Notes under the pieces: generated by a model | What the model was told of the DNA's origin: nothing | The model's input: the letters and a program-made list of their open reading frames with translations, nothing else | The model's database searches: none | Program-made: the position numbers and the translations under genes | In this document: piece after piece, positions 33,328 through 46,365 of the stretch | How the letters are laid out: every line of letters begins with the position of its first letter | Numbering within the stretch: position 1 is the first letter of the stretch | Origin: Myxocyprinus asiaticus | Lineage: Eukaryota; Chordata; Actinopteri; Cypriniformes; Catostomidae | DNA: 64,000 nt | Reading direction: 5' to 3' | Assembly: GCF_019703515.2 (NCBI RefSeq) | Contig: NC_059346.1 | Coordinates: 12,122,501 to 12,186,500, forward strand

Positions 33328-33518
33328 TACTGGTAACTCCTTACAATAAGGTTCCATTCATTAACATTAGTTAATGCATGAGGTATCATGAACAAACAAT
33401 TAAAAAAATATTTTTTTTACATAATTTATTAATCTTGTTAATTTGTTAATGTTAGTTAATAAAAACACTATTGTTCATTGTTAGTTCATGTTAGTTCATA
33501 GTGCATTAGGGAAATTCC
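33328..33518. mobile_element. Palindromic MITE rich in TTAGTTAATG motifs
   Basis: CAATAAGGTTCCATTCATTA with repeated CATTAGTTAATG and inverted GTTAATGTTAGTTAAT / GTTCATGTTAGTTCAT copies is a very common fish MITE. The ends are approximate. Confidence 0.55.
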
Positions 33519-33862
33519 TGCATTAAGACATTTAACTTCATATATATAGCACTCATTACCAGCATATCAAACAATTTTTATGTATGATCATAGACCCCTG
33601 CAGATAGAGTCCAGACATTAGAAAAGTTTTATTCTAGATAAGTTTTTTCCAGTTTAAATGAGCTTGCATTATGGATGTAACAAAAATGGACATGAGTTTT
33701 TGGGAGACCACACACTGTAAAAACTCTGTGAATTGAAATGTGCTATCCAGAAATAATAAAAGCCACAGAATGTAGAAGGGTTGGCACTCCTAAGAACAAG
33801 TCATATTTAATTTTTATTCATTGTCGTTTTCACATGAATGGGGGGGGGGGAAAACGGCATTA

Positions 33863-33948
33863 TAGATAGATAGACAGACAGACAGACGGACAGATGGACA
33901 TATGGAAACAGACAAACAGATGGATAGATGGATGGACACAGACAAATG

Positions 33949-33994
<46 letters not shown>

Positions 33995-34064
33995 AACAGA
34001 CAAAGGATTGATGGATGGATGAAAACAGACATACGGATGGATGGATGGATGGATGGATGAAAAC

Positions 34065-34105
<41 letters not shown>
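33863..34105 (-). repeat. GATA/GATG compound microsatellite, left part
   Basis: Blocks of GATA and GATG units separated by AAACAGACA-type spacers. It continues at 35037-35142 beyond the inserted Tc1 element. Confidence 0.95.
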
Positions 34106-35036
34106 CACTATATTGCCAAAAGTATTCGCTCACCCATCCAAATAATTGAATTCAGGTGTTCCAATCACTTCCATGGCCACAGGTGTATAAAGTGAAGCAC
34201 CTAGGCATGCAGACTGCTTCTACAAAAATTTGTGAAAGAATGGGCCGCTATCAGGAGCTCAGTGAATTCCAGCGTGGTACTGTGATAGGATGCCACCTGT
34301 GCAACAAGTCCAGTCGTGAAATTTCCTTGCTACTAAATATTCCACAGCCAACTGTCAGTGGTATTATAACAAAGTGGAAGCGATTGGGAATGACAGCAAC
34401 TCAGCCACGAAGTGGTAGGCCACGTAAAATGACAGAGCGGGGTCAGCGGATGCTGAGGCGCATAGTGCGCAGAGGTCGCCAACTTTCTGCAGAGTCAATC
34501 GCTACAGACCTCCAAAGTTCATGTGGCCTTCAGATTAGCTCAAGTTCCAGTGAAAGGAACTCTGAATGCTTCAGCATACCAAGAGATTTTGGACAATTCC
34601 ATGCTCCCAACTTTGTGGGAACAGTTTGGGGACGGCCCCTTCCTGTTCCAACATGACTGCGCACCAGTGCACAAAGCAAGGTCCATAAAGACATGGATGA
34701 GCGAGTTTGGTGTGGAAGAACTTGACTGGCCTGCACAGAGTCCTGACCTCAACCCGATAGAGCACCTTTGGGATGAATTAGAGCGAAGACTGCGAGCCAG
34801 GCCTTCTCGTCCAACATCAGTGTCTGACCTCACAAATGCGCTTCTGGAAGAATGGTCAAAAATTCCCATAAACACACTCCTAAACCTTGTGGAAAGCCTT
34901 CCCAGAAGAGTTGAAGCTGTTATAGCTGCAAAGGGTGGGCCGACGTCATATAAAACCCTATGGATTAAGAATGGGATGTCACTTAAGTTCATATGCGTCT
35001 AAAGGCAGATGAGCGAATACTTTTGGCAATATAGTG
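34106..35036 (+). mobile_element. Tc1-like transposon with internal deletion
   Basis: Terminal repeats CACTATATTGCCAAAAGTAT and its exact inverse at the right end, ATACTTTTGGCAATATAGTG, are flanked by TA on both sides (34104-34105, 35037-35038), as required for Tc1/mariner. It sits inside a GATA microsatellite. At 931 bp it is much shorter than an autonomous Tc1 of about 1.6 kb. Confidence 0.92.
34240..35002 (+). pseudogene. Tc1-like transposase, internally deleted and frameshifted
   Basis: The first part starts MGRYQELSEFQRGTVIGCHL and holds the helix-turn-helix region (SREISLLLNIPQPTVSGIIT, then a GRPRKMTERGQ hinge). At about 34541-34544 it jumps into another frame that gives PVKGTLNASAYQEILDNSML, FLFQHDCAPVHKARS (second catalytic Asp) and DLNPIEHLWDELERRL (the final acidic residue of DD34E), ending near VEAVIAAKGGPTSY. 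Roughly 110 residues are absent, including the first catalytic Asp (WSDESRF block in relatives). The protein cannot be active, but the terminal repeats are intact. Confidence 0.88.
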
Positions 35037-35142
35037 TAGATAGATAGACTGGATGGATGGATGGATGGAAACAGACAAAGGATGTATGGATGGATGGAAA
35101 CAGACAGACAGACAGATGGACGGATAGATAGATAGATAAACC
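35037..35142 (-). repeat. GATA/GATG compound microsatellite, right part
   Basis: Continuation of the array at 33863-34105, with the same GATGG and AAACAGACA spacer units. Confidence 0.95.
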
Positions 35143-35299
35143 TTTGTTGAGCTTCATACATAAATAAATAATAATTCTGGATAATTTCCCTATGAAGAAG
35201 CAAGCAAATAGGTTAAAGGTCATTAGAATGTATAATTGTGTACTAGTCCTTTTTAGGAAGAGGATGCACATGCGCCAGTTGTTTTCTGTGTGCTGTAAT

Positions 35300-36926
<1,627 letters not shown>

Positions 36927-37536
36927 TGACATTCCATCGCTAGTCAGCGTTTATGACGCTACAAAGTGCTACTACCCATTGTGACGTAATAGAATTTGTG
37001 GCTTCTACTGTTATAACTAGCTTTTGAGTAATGTTTTGAGATGCAACTGCTGCGGAAAAGTGTGTCAGTATTGTTTGACAGGTCACTTCGAGGAATACTG
37101 TGCATCATTCTTAAGGCTTTGTTTACTGACAAGTTTGAATCACAAGAGAATCAATTTCCACTTGAGGCTGTCCACCGTCAGAAAAAGTGCAGAAATGATT
37201 TGTGACATATCAGGGAAGTTGTGGTTTTTATGGTTTTGGGGCTCACTTTGTATCTAGGGTAAATGTCACTTAAAATCTGTTGACATGAATAGGTAATGCA
37301 ACTTTGAGATGAGCCCTGCCAGGACTGCAGTGTTGTTTTGGCCACACATAGATAAATAAGCAGAAATTACCAGCATTATATTTCTGTATGTTGTGTGACT
37401 ATCAGTCAGGATAATTGTGTCATCAAGTGGTGAGTTTAAACTTGTTTTTATTAATAGAGAAGCAAACAGGGTCAAGTGAAAGGCATAGGTGTTATGCAAA
37501 CAGCCATGACAGAGTATTGTGTATTCAGCTGATGAG

Positions 37537-37561
37537 GGTGTGTGTGTGTGTGTGTGTGTGC
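37537..37561 (+). repeat. (GT)n microsatellite
   Basis: About 12 GT units. Confidence 0.95.
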
Positions 37562-37964
37562 TTGCATTCATGACAAATGACATTGGCCTAACATGACCGG
37601 TGAACTGTAAAACAGGGCTCAGCCACATAAACGCAGAGATATACTTCTACGCTGACTGTTAAAACATTGGTCATAGTACTACTTGAGATCAAAAGCTTTA
37701 TTGAATTCGTGTTATGAGTGTATAAATTAGTTGGTTTGTGTTGTTTTAAACTTAATGATCACTAGTAACTGCTAACTGAGTTGAGCTTTCTCTGCTTTGT
37801 GGATTTATTTCAGGCTATAAGGTGCAGTTGACCCTTATAATGAGATTGTTGTCCGCTAACTATTAGCTTGCTTACGTTTTGGTAAACAGGGTCATTTTTG
37901 ACAACAACAAAGGGTGAAGATCTGAGTTCTAGAGACCTAAGTTAATTTACTTAACATGTTTGCA

Positions 37965-38072
37965 TTTGGTAGAGGCTTTTTATCGAAAGTGACATTTTAT
38001 CAGTATGTGTGTTCCTGGAAGTCAACCCTGTGATCTTGGTGTTACAAGCACCATGCTTTACCAGTTAAGAGT
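37965..38072 (-). mobile_element. SINE fragment, minus strand
   Basis: The plus strand shows GGTAGAGGCTTTTTATCGAA (an inverted L2-like tail) followed by GAAGTCAACCCTGTGATCTT and GCACCATGCTTTACCAGTTA, the inverse of a tRNA-like B box and A box. It is diverged. Confidence 0.55.
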
Positions 38073-38823
38073 GTATATGAATTTCCAGAGTTCAAACAGC
38101 ACATCACTTCATAAGTATTTAGAGGATGCTTAAGTTGAATGATTCTTTCAAGAATCCACCCACATAAGTGCCATAATGCAGGCCACTGCAGATAAATCCA
38201 GCTTTCTTTGAAATTGTACTTCTTTTGGATGTCTTGTGAACTGTTATTTGAGTAGAGCTTTTCTCAGTCGATAAAGAAACCAATCCATCAAATGCATTTG
38301 TTTACTTTTTGTTTATTTGCTTTGAATAAGCTTACCTGAATGTATCTTTAGGGAAGTGATTAAAATGTTAGTGGGATGTGATGCTGTGCTGAAGCTTTGA
38401 GATGCATTTTAGAAAAATTACATAATGCCTCACAGCTCTTTAAGTTCCTCTGTGTAATGAAGTACTTAATTGATAAGAATACTGCGGTTATCCCCCCCCC
38501 CCATGAGAAAGAGGAAGCGTGCATGTGTGTGTGGCTGAGCTGGGTATAGGATGTAAATCCTCTTTGCTGAGCCAGTTGATCCTTATAGTTATATATTTCT
38601 GCTGGTTTAATGTTACATGTTGGAAAAAAATGTAATCGCATAATTTTTCATAGTTAATCGCGATTTAATATCAGATTTTGGAAGTGCTGAAATTTGACTA
38701 TATATATACAGTACTTATTTTCCTGTCAAAATATATATTTTTTTCTTCTTAGGAAGGAAAACAAAATTGAACAATAATGCATTATTAACATTTTCCAAAC
38801 AAAGCCTTCTACAGTATAAAGGC

Positions 38824-39702
38824 AAGGGATGTGCTACAGTGGTCGACTAATCGACCAATAACTGACTAGTCAGATAGTGGGGTCGACTGCCAACATTTAT
38901 GTTTTTAGTGGTGGTGATTTAAATGGGAGACACAATTCTCAAATTAATCGAGAGACTTCTTGGAGAGTGTTTTTGCATGATTATAGCTTGCTCTGCTTAA
39001 AAGTGAATAATAGTCAGCACAGTAAATCCCTTTGCAAGAAATTTCGTCTCTTAAAGCTTTTAAGTTTAGTCCGTTTATGCAACGCTCCTGTTACAGCTAT
39101 CAAAGAGCTCTGTGTCAACAACACATTACAAGACGATCACTGTCAACTGTTAAATTCACTCTCCTGTGAGTCATGTTTCCGTATTTGTGTGGTGCTGAAG
39201 AGAGATCAAAGTCTTTTGCTGATTCTTTCTGACACCGCTTAAATAAATAGTTTCAGTTAGAAAGGTTAAACTGTTTGATGTGGTGAACTAGATATGTAAA
39301 TGCATCATTATCTTGCAGTTCTGCACATTTGAATGGGCAGCAAGGATCGCCATGAGACTCCCAAGCTCTCTGTTAACATTGAAGCATGTCATTCTGTGTT
39401 AAGGATGCAGATAAGCAGTTTTGTGCCATTCTTTATTGGAGCCTTTCTCATTTCTTTGATAGTTTTGTGGAATAAGAGGTTATAGTAATTTATCCTTTTT
39501 ATTGTTGAATATCCGTTAGTTACCATGTTGAAGTGCTGTGATTAGCATTCATATATTCCTCTGAAACATGTCTGATTGAGGTCACGTGACCATAACAGAG
39601 CCTAATTATACATTAGAATCCTTAACACCAACTAGTCGACTAGTTGTTCAAACAACTGGCTGACTAGTTGATTATAAAAATTGGTAGTTTTACACATCTC
39701 TA
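38824..39702. mobile_element. hAT-like non-autonomous transposon with GTCGACTA repeats
   Basis: Ends AAGGGATGTGC (left) and CACATCTCTA (right) are inverted. Subterminal GGTCGACTAATCGACC and ACTAGTCGACTAGTTG motifs resemble the element at 6655. The flanks ATAAAGGC (38816-38823) and ATAAAGAC (39703-39710) form an 8-bp duplication with one mismatch. An open frame of 121 codons (38877-39242) lies inside but shows no hAT transposase motif that I can recognise. Confidence 0.75.
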
Positions 39703-39710
39703 ATAAAGAC

Positions 39711-40536
39711 AGAAACAGAAATGCACAAAATAGCACCAATGCAAGTAACATTAAACATTTCCCAAAGACTAAGTGGGAGGTTGACTACTTAAAAGAACTA
39801 GTCCCCAACGATCCTTTATCAGTGCCATATACTGTGTTTGGCTTTTAGGTAAAAGTTAAGATATTACATGCTTCTTTGGTAAAGTTCTGACTCATAGGGA
39901 CACAAAGTATTTTATTTTTGTCACAAGTCTCATCTAGGTTTGTTTTGTAAGAGGTCCTTTCTTCATTACTTGATTTTTGGCACAGAATCGCTGTTGTGTT
40001 TTTGGTGTATACATCAGTGTAATGTCCCCGCCGGACACATCACAAAGGTTCCGCCCTATTCCAAACATTGTTTAGAACTTGCACGGAGCTGAATAAAATG
40101 TCAGAATATTAGTTGAAAGAAATGAATGCGTTAAACATTTTTTTATTAATCACAAACCCTAACGTGTTAATTTTGACAGCTCTAATAGTTTTACATGGTA
40201 TGTGAATACCTTTTAGGGGATATTAGTATTTTACCCACCTTTTAGTGCAGAGTACTGTCATTTTAAAAAGAACGTTATTAACCATTCTTTTATTTTGTTC
40301 TAACCAGTAACCTTTTGGAAAGGAGGCTGCGGAACCTCTGAACCAGAATGAAAAAAAAAGTTTTTGCTCAGAACGAACAGAAATGAAAAACAATGAGATT
40401 TTAGTCCCTGGTGTCAGAGCGCTCGCGCACATACACTTTCATTAAGACTGTGCCAGCAATGAAGAAATAATGTGTATCTGCTGCTAACCACATCAGGTCA
40501 TAATGTTCACAACGCACATGCAAACTTGCTTCTACA
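39711..40536. other. Intronic sequence, no gene seen
   Basis: AT-rich. The segment 40220-40410 (AACCAGTAACCTTTTGGAAA, TTTTAGTCCCTGGTGTCAGA) may be a decayed DNA element related to 43480-43650. Confidence 0.4.
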
Positions 40537-40640
40537 ATGCAAGGGTGTTTTAGGTGGTGTTGTGCGCTATGCAGTTGCTAAGGTGTACAGAGTGGTTTTT
40601 AGTGGATTGCTATGTGGTTGCAAGGGTGTTATGGGTGGTT
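40537..40640 (+). repeat. Degenerate minisatellite
   Basis: Units of about 20-30 bp resembling GTTGCTAAGGTGT..GGTGGTT (for example GCAGTTGCTAAGGTGTACAG and GTGGTTGCAAGGGTGTTATG), a common type in fish genomes. Confidence 0.6.
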
Positions 40641-42912
40641 CAAGTCAATATCTATGATATTCAGGTCTCTAGGAATGGTTCATGTCCCTCCTTCTTTGTT
40701 ATTTTAGGTATTCTTTAATGTCCGCCGGGAAATAAATCAAAAGTCTGATGACTTAGAAATGTATTAGCACCCCTCTCTTCAACAACCACATCACTTTCAA
40801 ATGTCTGTTTGAGGTTTCATTCGTGCCCGTGGCACAAATGGTGGAGAACTAGTTACATGCTAAAGTTTAATACTAAGTTAGGGGTTTGTTCTGAGCAATT
40901 GGAATAGTGATGTTTGCCTTTGCAAGAACAGTGCAAAAGGGTTGAATACTGTATATTTTGTGGTGAGCTACATGAATGTAATGAAGCCAATAATTTGAAG
41001 TGGTTTACATGCATTCTTTTGGTTGCATTCATGCCTTAGTCAAAATATTCAGTCAACAAACCTGTACGTATGATTAAGAACTTTTTCATAGAAATGATTC
41101 ATCACCACCCTGAAACAGACAGCAAAACCACAACGACAACTCAGATAACCAAATGCCCTGAAAATGAAAGTCAAAACAACATGTCGGAAACAAGCATAAG
41201 GCAAACACTTTTATGGCGTCAAAGGGAAATACACGAGTCAAAATCACTCACACACAAATTATGGCGGAAATAACAAAAAAACGTATACACAAATTCAATG
41301 TGTAAGCATTTAACAGTAATTGTTTTTGTTGAATGAGAAACTTAGACTGGGGAAACTCTGCCTGTTTGAAAAGAAAACACTCTATTAGCCTACTTAATGA
41401 GCCACTTATGACTCCTCTCAAATTCTCCTCCATTATTTTTATTGCAATTTTCAGAGGAGTGCTATTGCTAGTCTTTCGTTTTTTAGTCTTCCCTGAACAG
41501 TTTCTCTGCCAGCGGGTGCCTCATGAAAAAAACTAATTGCTGGAAAATAGTGAAAGTGGAAAATAAGGTGAATTGGTAAAAGGTGTAAAAGCAGGCCTTG
41601 AACATGTTTATTGTTTATTGTTTACCGTTTATTGTCTTTTACCAAACATTGTGTTGATTGATGTCAAAGAGAGATTTCAAACAATAAACATCATGACTTC
41701 ACTGAAATCTTCTTTTAAATGGCATTTTGGGCCAAAGTGTTCATTATCTTTCACTTACCGTCACTTTTGTTTTCTAATCCTTTTTCTTCACCTTTATCTT
41801 AATCTCCCACATTCTCTCTCCCTTATGGGGTTATAAAGGGACAACATGCAGAGGTCACATAATCACTGTCAAATGCCCCACAACATTTCTCCTACCTTCT
41901 GTCTGAGACACTCAATAGGGGTATATTTAGAACAGTTATCAATAGATTAGACACCTTTAGTGCAGCTAATTTGCAAGTGTGGACACCAGTTTGGTGGAGT
42001 GATTATCTCTCTGTAAACCAACGTTTTGTAAGAGAGAAAGAGTACAACAAAAGACATATACTAGCATTGAGAAAGATATTAAGAATAGCAGAAGAACTAG
42101 AGCTTTGATAATTAAGTTTACATTCTCATATGCTTAAAGTCAACATGAAATCAAACTTGAGCCTTTTTACATTCTTAATACGCATTCCTGATCTTACTGT
42201 TTTATATCCTTTTACACTAGAATATGGTTTGTGAATGCAGCTTCATGTTGACATTGAAGAACTAATCATCAAACCGGAGTTGTCACATTCCAGTTCAAAT
42301 TATATTAAAAGGCACTTCCCAAAAATTCCTTAGCTTCCATTATGGCATCATCAGCCTCTCCTTCATTCTAACTCCTCTGCCTTAAAATGTGATCAGCATC
42401 AGGCCAGCACAGCGTGCAACTGTGACCACTGAATAAAACAGTTTTGTGCATCTTTAAATCCTAGAGAGTGAGGTCAAAACAATTCATAAAACCAATGGAG
42501 TACGAATTGAAAGAAAATTAAGATCTGCACTATAAAAAGAAACAGCGGAAACCCAAATTGAGAAAAAAAAAAAAAAAAATTAGTACTTGTTGCCAAATCT
42601 CGCAAGAGAAACAAGCAACCTGGTCTGGAAAAACGGGCCCAAAATAAACCACTTGCCTTAAAATAAACAATAAATTTTTTTCCCTGTGTGGTGGATTGAT
42701 CGGCATAGAAATCATAACAAGCAGTTAATTAACAGTTAAGTATAATTCTATTTACAGATCTGCTTCTCAGTCAAAACCCGGCAGCATGAAATCTGTATTA
42801 ATGCATCATATCTAACAATAATTCAGTGAAGACTTGGAAACAACTGAGAAATGTACTTTTTTACCTCTAGTAACATTTTCCTTGTATCTGGATTAACCAT
42901 GCATGTATACTG
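40641..42912. other. Intronic sequence, no feature seen
   Basis: AT-rich. A poly-A run lies near 42562-42579. Short duplicated GTTTATTGTTTA words lie at 41607-41640. No gene or repeat family was recognised. Confidence 0.5.
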
Positions 42913-43255
42913 TAGGGATGTGCCCGAAGCTGAATACCTTATTCGGAAAGGCATGAATAATGACTTTAAAATGAATAACGGATTCATCCAAATAATATAA
43001 AAAATATTCATATGACTGATTATCCAAAAAGCATAAGGATAAAGCAAAAGTTTAAATAAACATATCCAAAATTACAACGGATTTATGAATCTGTGCAGCC
43101 AATATTTCTAAAGTGTAAACCTTATGAATGAAAATGCGCACTTTGTGATTTCAGATCAGATGGGCTAAAGATTCTATCCGAATACAGAGACAGATACAGA
43201 TAATTTTGTCATATGTACAGATACAAATAGAGATAATGGCTTTGCTGCACACCTA
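42913..43255. mobile_element. Short hAT-like MITE
   Basis: Terminal repeats TAGGGATGTGC (left) and GCTGCACACCTA (right; inverse TAGGTGTGCAGC) are flanked by the perfect 8-bp duplication GTATACTG (42905-42912, 43256-43263). It is 343 bp and non-coding. Confidence 0.85.
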
Positions 43256-43263
43256 GTATACTG

Positions 43264-45874
43264 TATGTAATAATTATAGATAGTTGTTAAAAAGGTCTTC
43301 ATTCAGAGAATGCGACATCCACCATGGGCAGTTAGGCAAAGAAATGTGTGACGCAGCAGTTTCCCTCAGGATCAAAGCACATTTTTCTTTTCTTTTTTTT
43401 TTTTTTTTTTGGGCAACATGAAGTGGTGTGGTTCCAAAAATGTATTGTGATAGACGCTTTGGCCTTTGGTTTCATGAAAAAATTATCGGAACAAAATTAA
43501 CCGGTTATAACCGGTTACCAGCATTTAAAAATAACGTTTTCACTCCAGAACAGTTGAAAAGCACTTTGTTCCAGTTTTCGGTTATGTTCTGCTAAAGATT
43601 TCATTCGTTTTCAGTTTTCATTCCTTGAACCGTTTTTAGTCCTTGTCTGACACTGTAATATGTTATGCTGCCGTGTGTCTTAGAGCATGTTTTCTTTATA
43701 AATGACGCTTGCTGTGAAAGCAATTAGCGTAACAGTAGTCGACAAGCTCCTGCTCTGAACGTGAGATAGCTGCCTCGGCTCCATGGGGAAAAGATTTTAT
43801 GGTCTGACTAATACTAACAATAATTGCTGAGAGTGCTATTCCCACATTGAAATAAGATATGGAGATGGGAGAGGTTCTCAGAGGCCTGTCTCTTGTTCTC
43901 ACACACTCCCCCTCTCTCTATCTCTCTCTCACTCTCCCTCCCATCTGTGTTATTCCACTGGATAAACATTAGAATCAGCAGTTAATGGCCCGTTATCAGG
44001 AAACATTGCTTTAGAAAGAGAGACTGGCACTTTTGTTCCACTTTTTGTTGCATTGATGTGATACATGAAATGTTTTTTGGTGAAATTGTGTTTCTTTTGG
44101 ATTCGTGTTATATCAAATCGCAATTAATTACAAAGAATTCTGTTGGCTCTCAAGGGAGTTTGACAAAGAGACAAAACCGAGTGTGTGTTTATGATTTGTG
44201 TATAAGTGTTCCTGAGGAAAACATTATCAAGTGCAGTTGGGCTGAGATTCGTGGCACTATAATTACCATGCTGGCAAGGCAGCACTGTATTGATATTCCT
44301 CACACTCTTATAAGGAGTTGCTTCTAAATCCCTAACTCTTACGAAAATTTCTACAATTATTTTAGCCCGAATGGTTTAGGAAAGGGTACATTTGTATATA
44401 ATTTTAGTCTTACTGTAGGTGCTATCTGTTTGTTTTTTGTTTGTTCAAAATAAATACTTTTTAAGAATGTAAAATTTAAATTCACACGAATGCGTTTTGT
44501 TGCGTCAGTCCGCACTATTTTTTTTTTTTACGTTTTTCTATGTAAACATGCGTTAGACATCTTTGACCATCTCACTGTTTTTCAGCATCTTTCACATGAG
44601 TGTCGCATTTTTGAAATGTCATGTCAAGTTAAAAGAACTTCAACTTTTAAAAAGGTGTCTCGAGACACCTGCCTACTGTTCCATTTGTTGTGCTGCGTCT
44701 AGCTTTTTTTAAATGTCCGAACGGCCCATAGCGTGTTCAACATTAAAAAAGTAATCAATGGTGATGATTTCATTGTAATATTAGCATATATCTTTTTCTT
44801 TCTTACATTTATTTGCATAGTAAATTGTGATTGGTCTTCTTTTTTTTTTTTTTTTGCATTCAATATGTGCTGCATCACGCTATGTGTTGATTCTCAAACA
44901 CAGCTCACAGAAAACAAGATATGTGCTGAATTATCGTAACAGCAAAGCACATCTGATGCAGCGTTGCATTTAAACAGAACCAAAGCCTTAATCCTAGGTT
45001 GCCTTCAACTTTACCACTATTCTTTTGCTGCCTTGCAAGCACTGCTATTTCCTTGAGAAAATGCAAATTTAGTTGCTACAGTAGACATGTACTCTGTTCC
45101 CAGGATACATACATGTAAGATAAAGTCTTCTAAGAAAAACATCTAAGATTACTTTCAAATGTCTGTTTGCGAGAAACAGTGATACCGTGATATACAGTAT
45201 AATGCATTTGTTCACGCAACATTTCCTTTTGTAACCTTTTAAGATTTAATCTGGATCTTGATTAGCTATGTGTTAGCAGAAAAAGTCATCAGACCCATTG
45301 ATAGATATTACTCTCTCTCCCATTGGATCTGATTACTGTATTGAAAGATTTGCTCCAAATCGGAGCTGGTTAATTTATGTATACAGCTCATTTGTATGGG
45401 ATGATGATGCCCTTTGTCGGTTCAGAATAACACGTTGTGTGCACAAACGACAAACCAAATTAGTCAGCATTAGCATCTTTACACAGAAGTCAAGCAACCA
45501 CACTGCCCTTTCTCCTTGGACCATCCCGGTTGCTTGGTTAAATGGCAATTATTAAGAGCATATTAGAACAAATTAAAAGCATATGGCAATAGTAGGGCAG
45601 ACTGGGGAGTGTAACACATGGGAGTGTTGTAAAACAATGCAATGTGTCTCAAACTTCAATATAATATTTCCATAGTTATCTGCTACAAATTGAATTTGTT
45701 TAAAAATCTACTACTTTTACCTAATTTGTGTAAACTAGTGTTAAATGCAAGAAGTGCTGGTGTTATACCTTACCACACAAACTGGGTTGGGTGTAAGACT
45801 AATAGAAGACATCCAGTAGAAATGGGCCCTGTAGAAGTACTTTGGAAAGTAGTGTTACAGTCCACAAATCATTG
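43264..45874. other. Intronic sequence, mostly unassigned
   Basis: Poly-T near 43390-43411. A probable decayed DNA element at 43480-43650 (AACCGGTTATAACCGGTTAC palindrome, GAACCGTTTTTAGTCCTTG). T-rich tracts at 44518-44529 and 44840-44857. The sequence near 45594-45640 (GGGCAGACTGGGGAGTGTAA) resembles the end of another dispersed DNA element. No exon was recognised. Confidence 0.45.
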
Positions 45875-46365
45875 TTGCAATGATTTTGCCGATACCGATA
45901 ACTAAAGTGGTGGAAAAGGCCGATAACTGATTAATCTGATGATAGTTTTTAAAACTGATTCATAGATTGTTAGTCTGCGCAGACATAGAGGACAGAGTAC
46001 AAAATAAATAAAATCTCAGATGTAGTTTTTTCCCCCAACCAATAATAATCAGAAATGCTCCGTTACAATGCTCTATTTTTAATATTGCTTTATATAGACT
46101 ATATAGTATTATTATTATTATTCACAATGTATTGGAGACATGATGTATGTGGTGATGAGGGATGTTTCCCCTCATCAAAGGGGACGTTTCCCCTCATCAA
46201 AGGCATTTTTTTAAAAACGTAATTATCAAAGGAACATGGAGGAATAAAAAAACAACCTATCAGCAACTATCGGCATAGATTTTGCTGATAACGTAGTTCC
46301 AAAAAGCAACTATCGGCACCGATTAATTGGTAAAACCGATATATCGGTCTACATATAGTTTTGTC
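45875..46365. mobile_element. hAT-like element rich in CCGATA motifs
   Basis: The left part has GCCGATACCGATAACTAAAG. The right part has CAACTATCGGCACCGATTAA and AAACCGATATATCGGTCTAC. These inverted CCGATA/TATCGG clusters are typical subterminal repeats of a dispersed fish hAT family. The ends are decayed and no target duplication is assigned. Confidence 0.5.

Noticed and set aside
33807..34133. Minus-strand open frame of 108 codons and overlapping frames
   Set aside because: Product of the GATA/GATG microsatellite.
37024..37257. Cys-rich peptide just after fbrsl1 exon 1 (CNCCGKVCQYC)
   Set aside because: Suggests a zinc finger at first sight, but the Cys spacing fits no family, there is no acceptor site of note and the rest is random-like; treated as intron.
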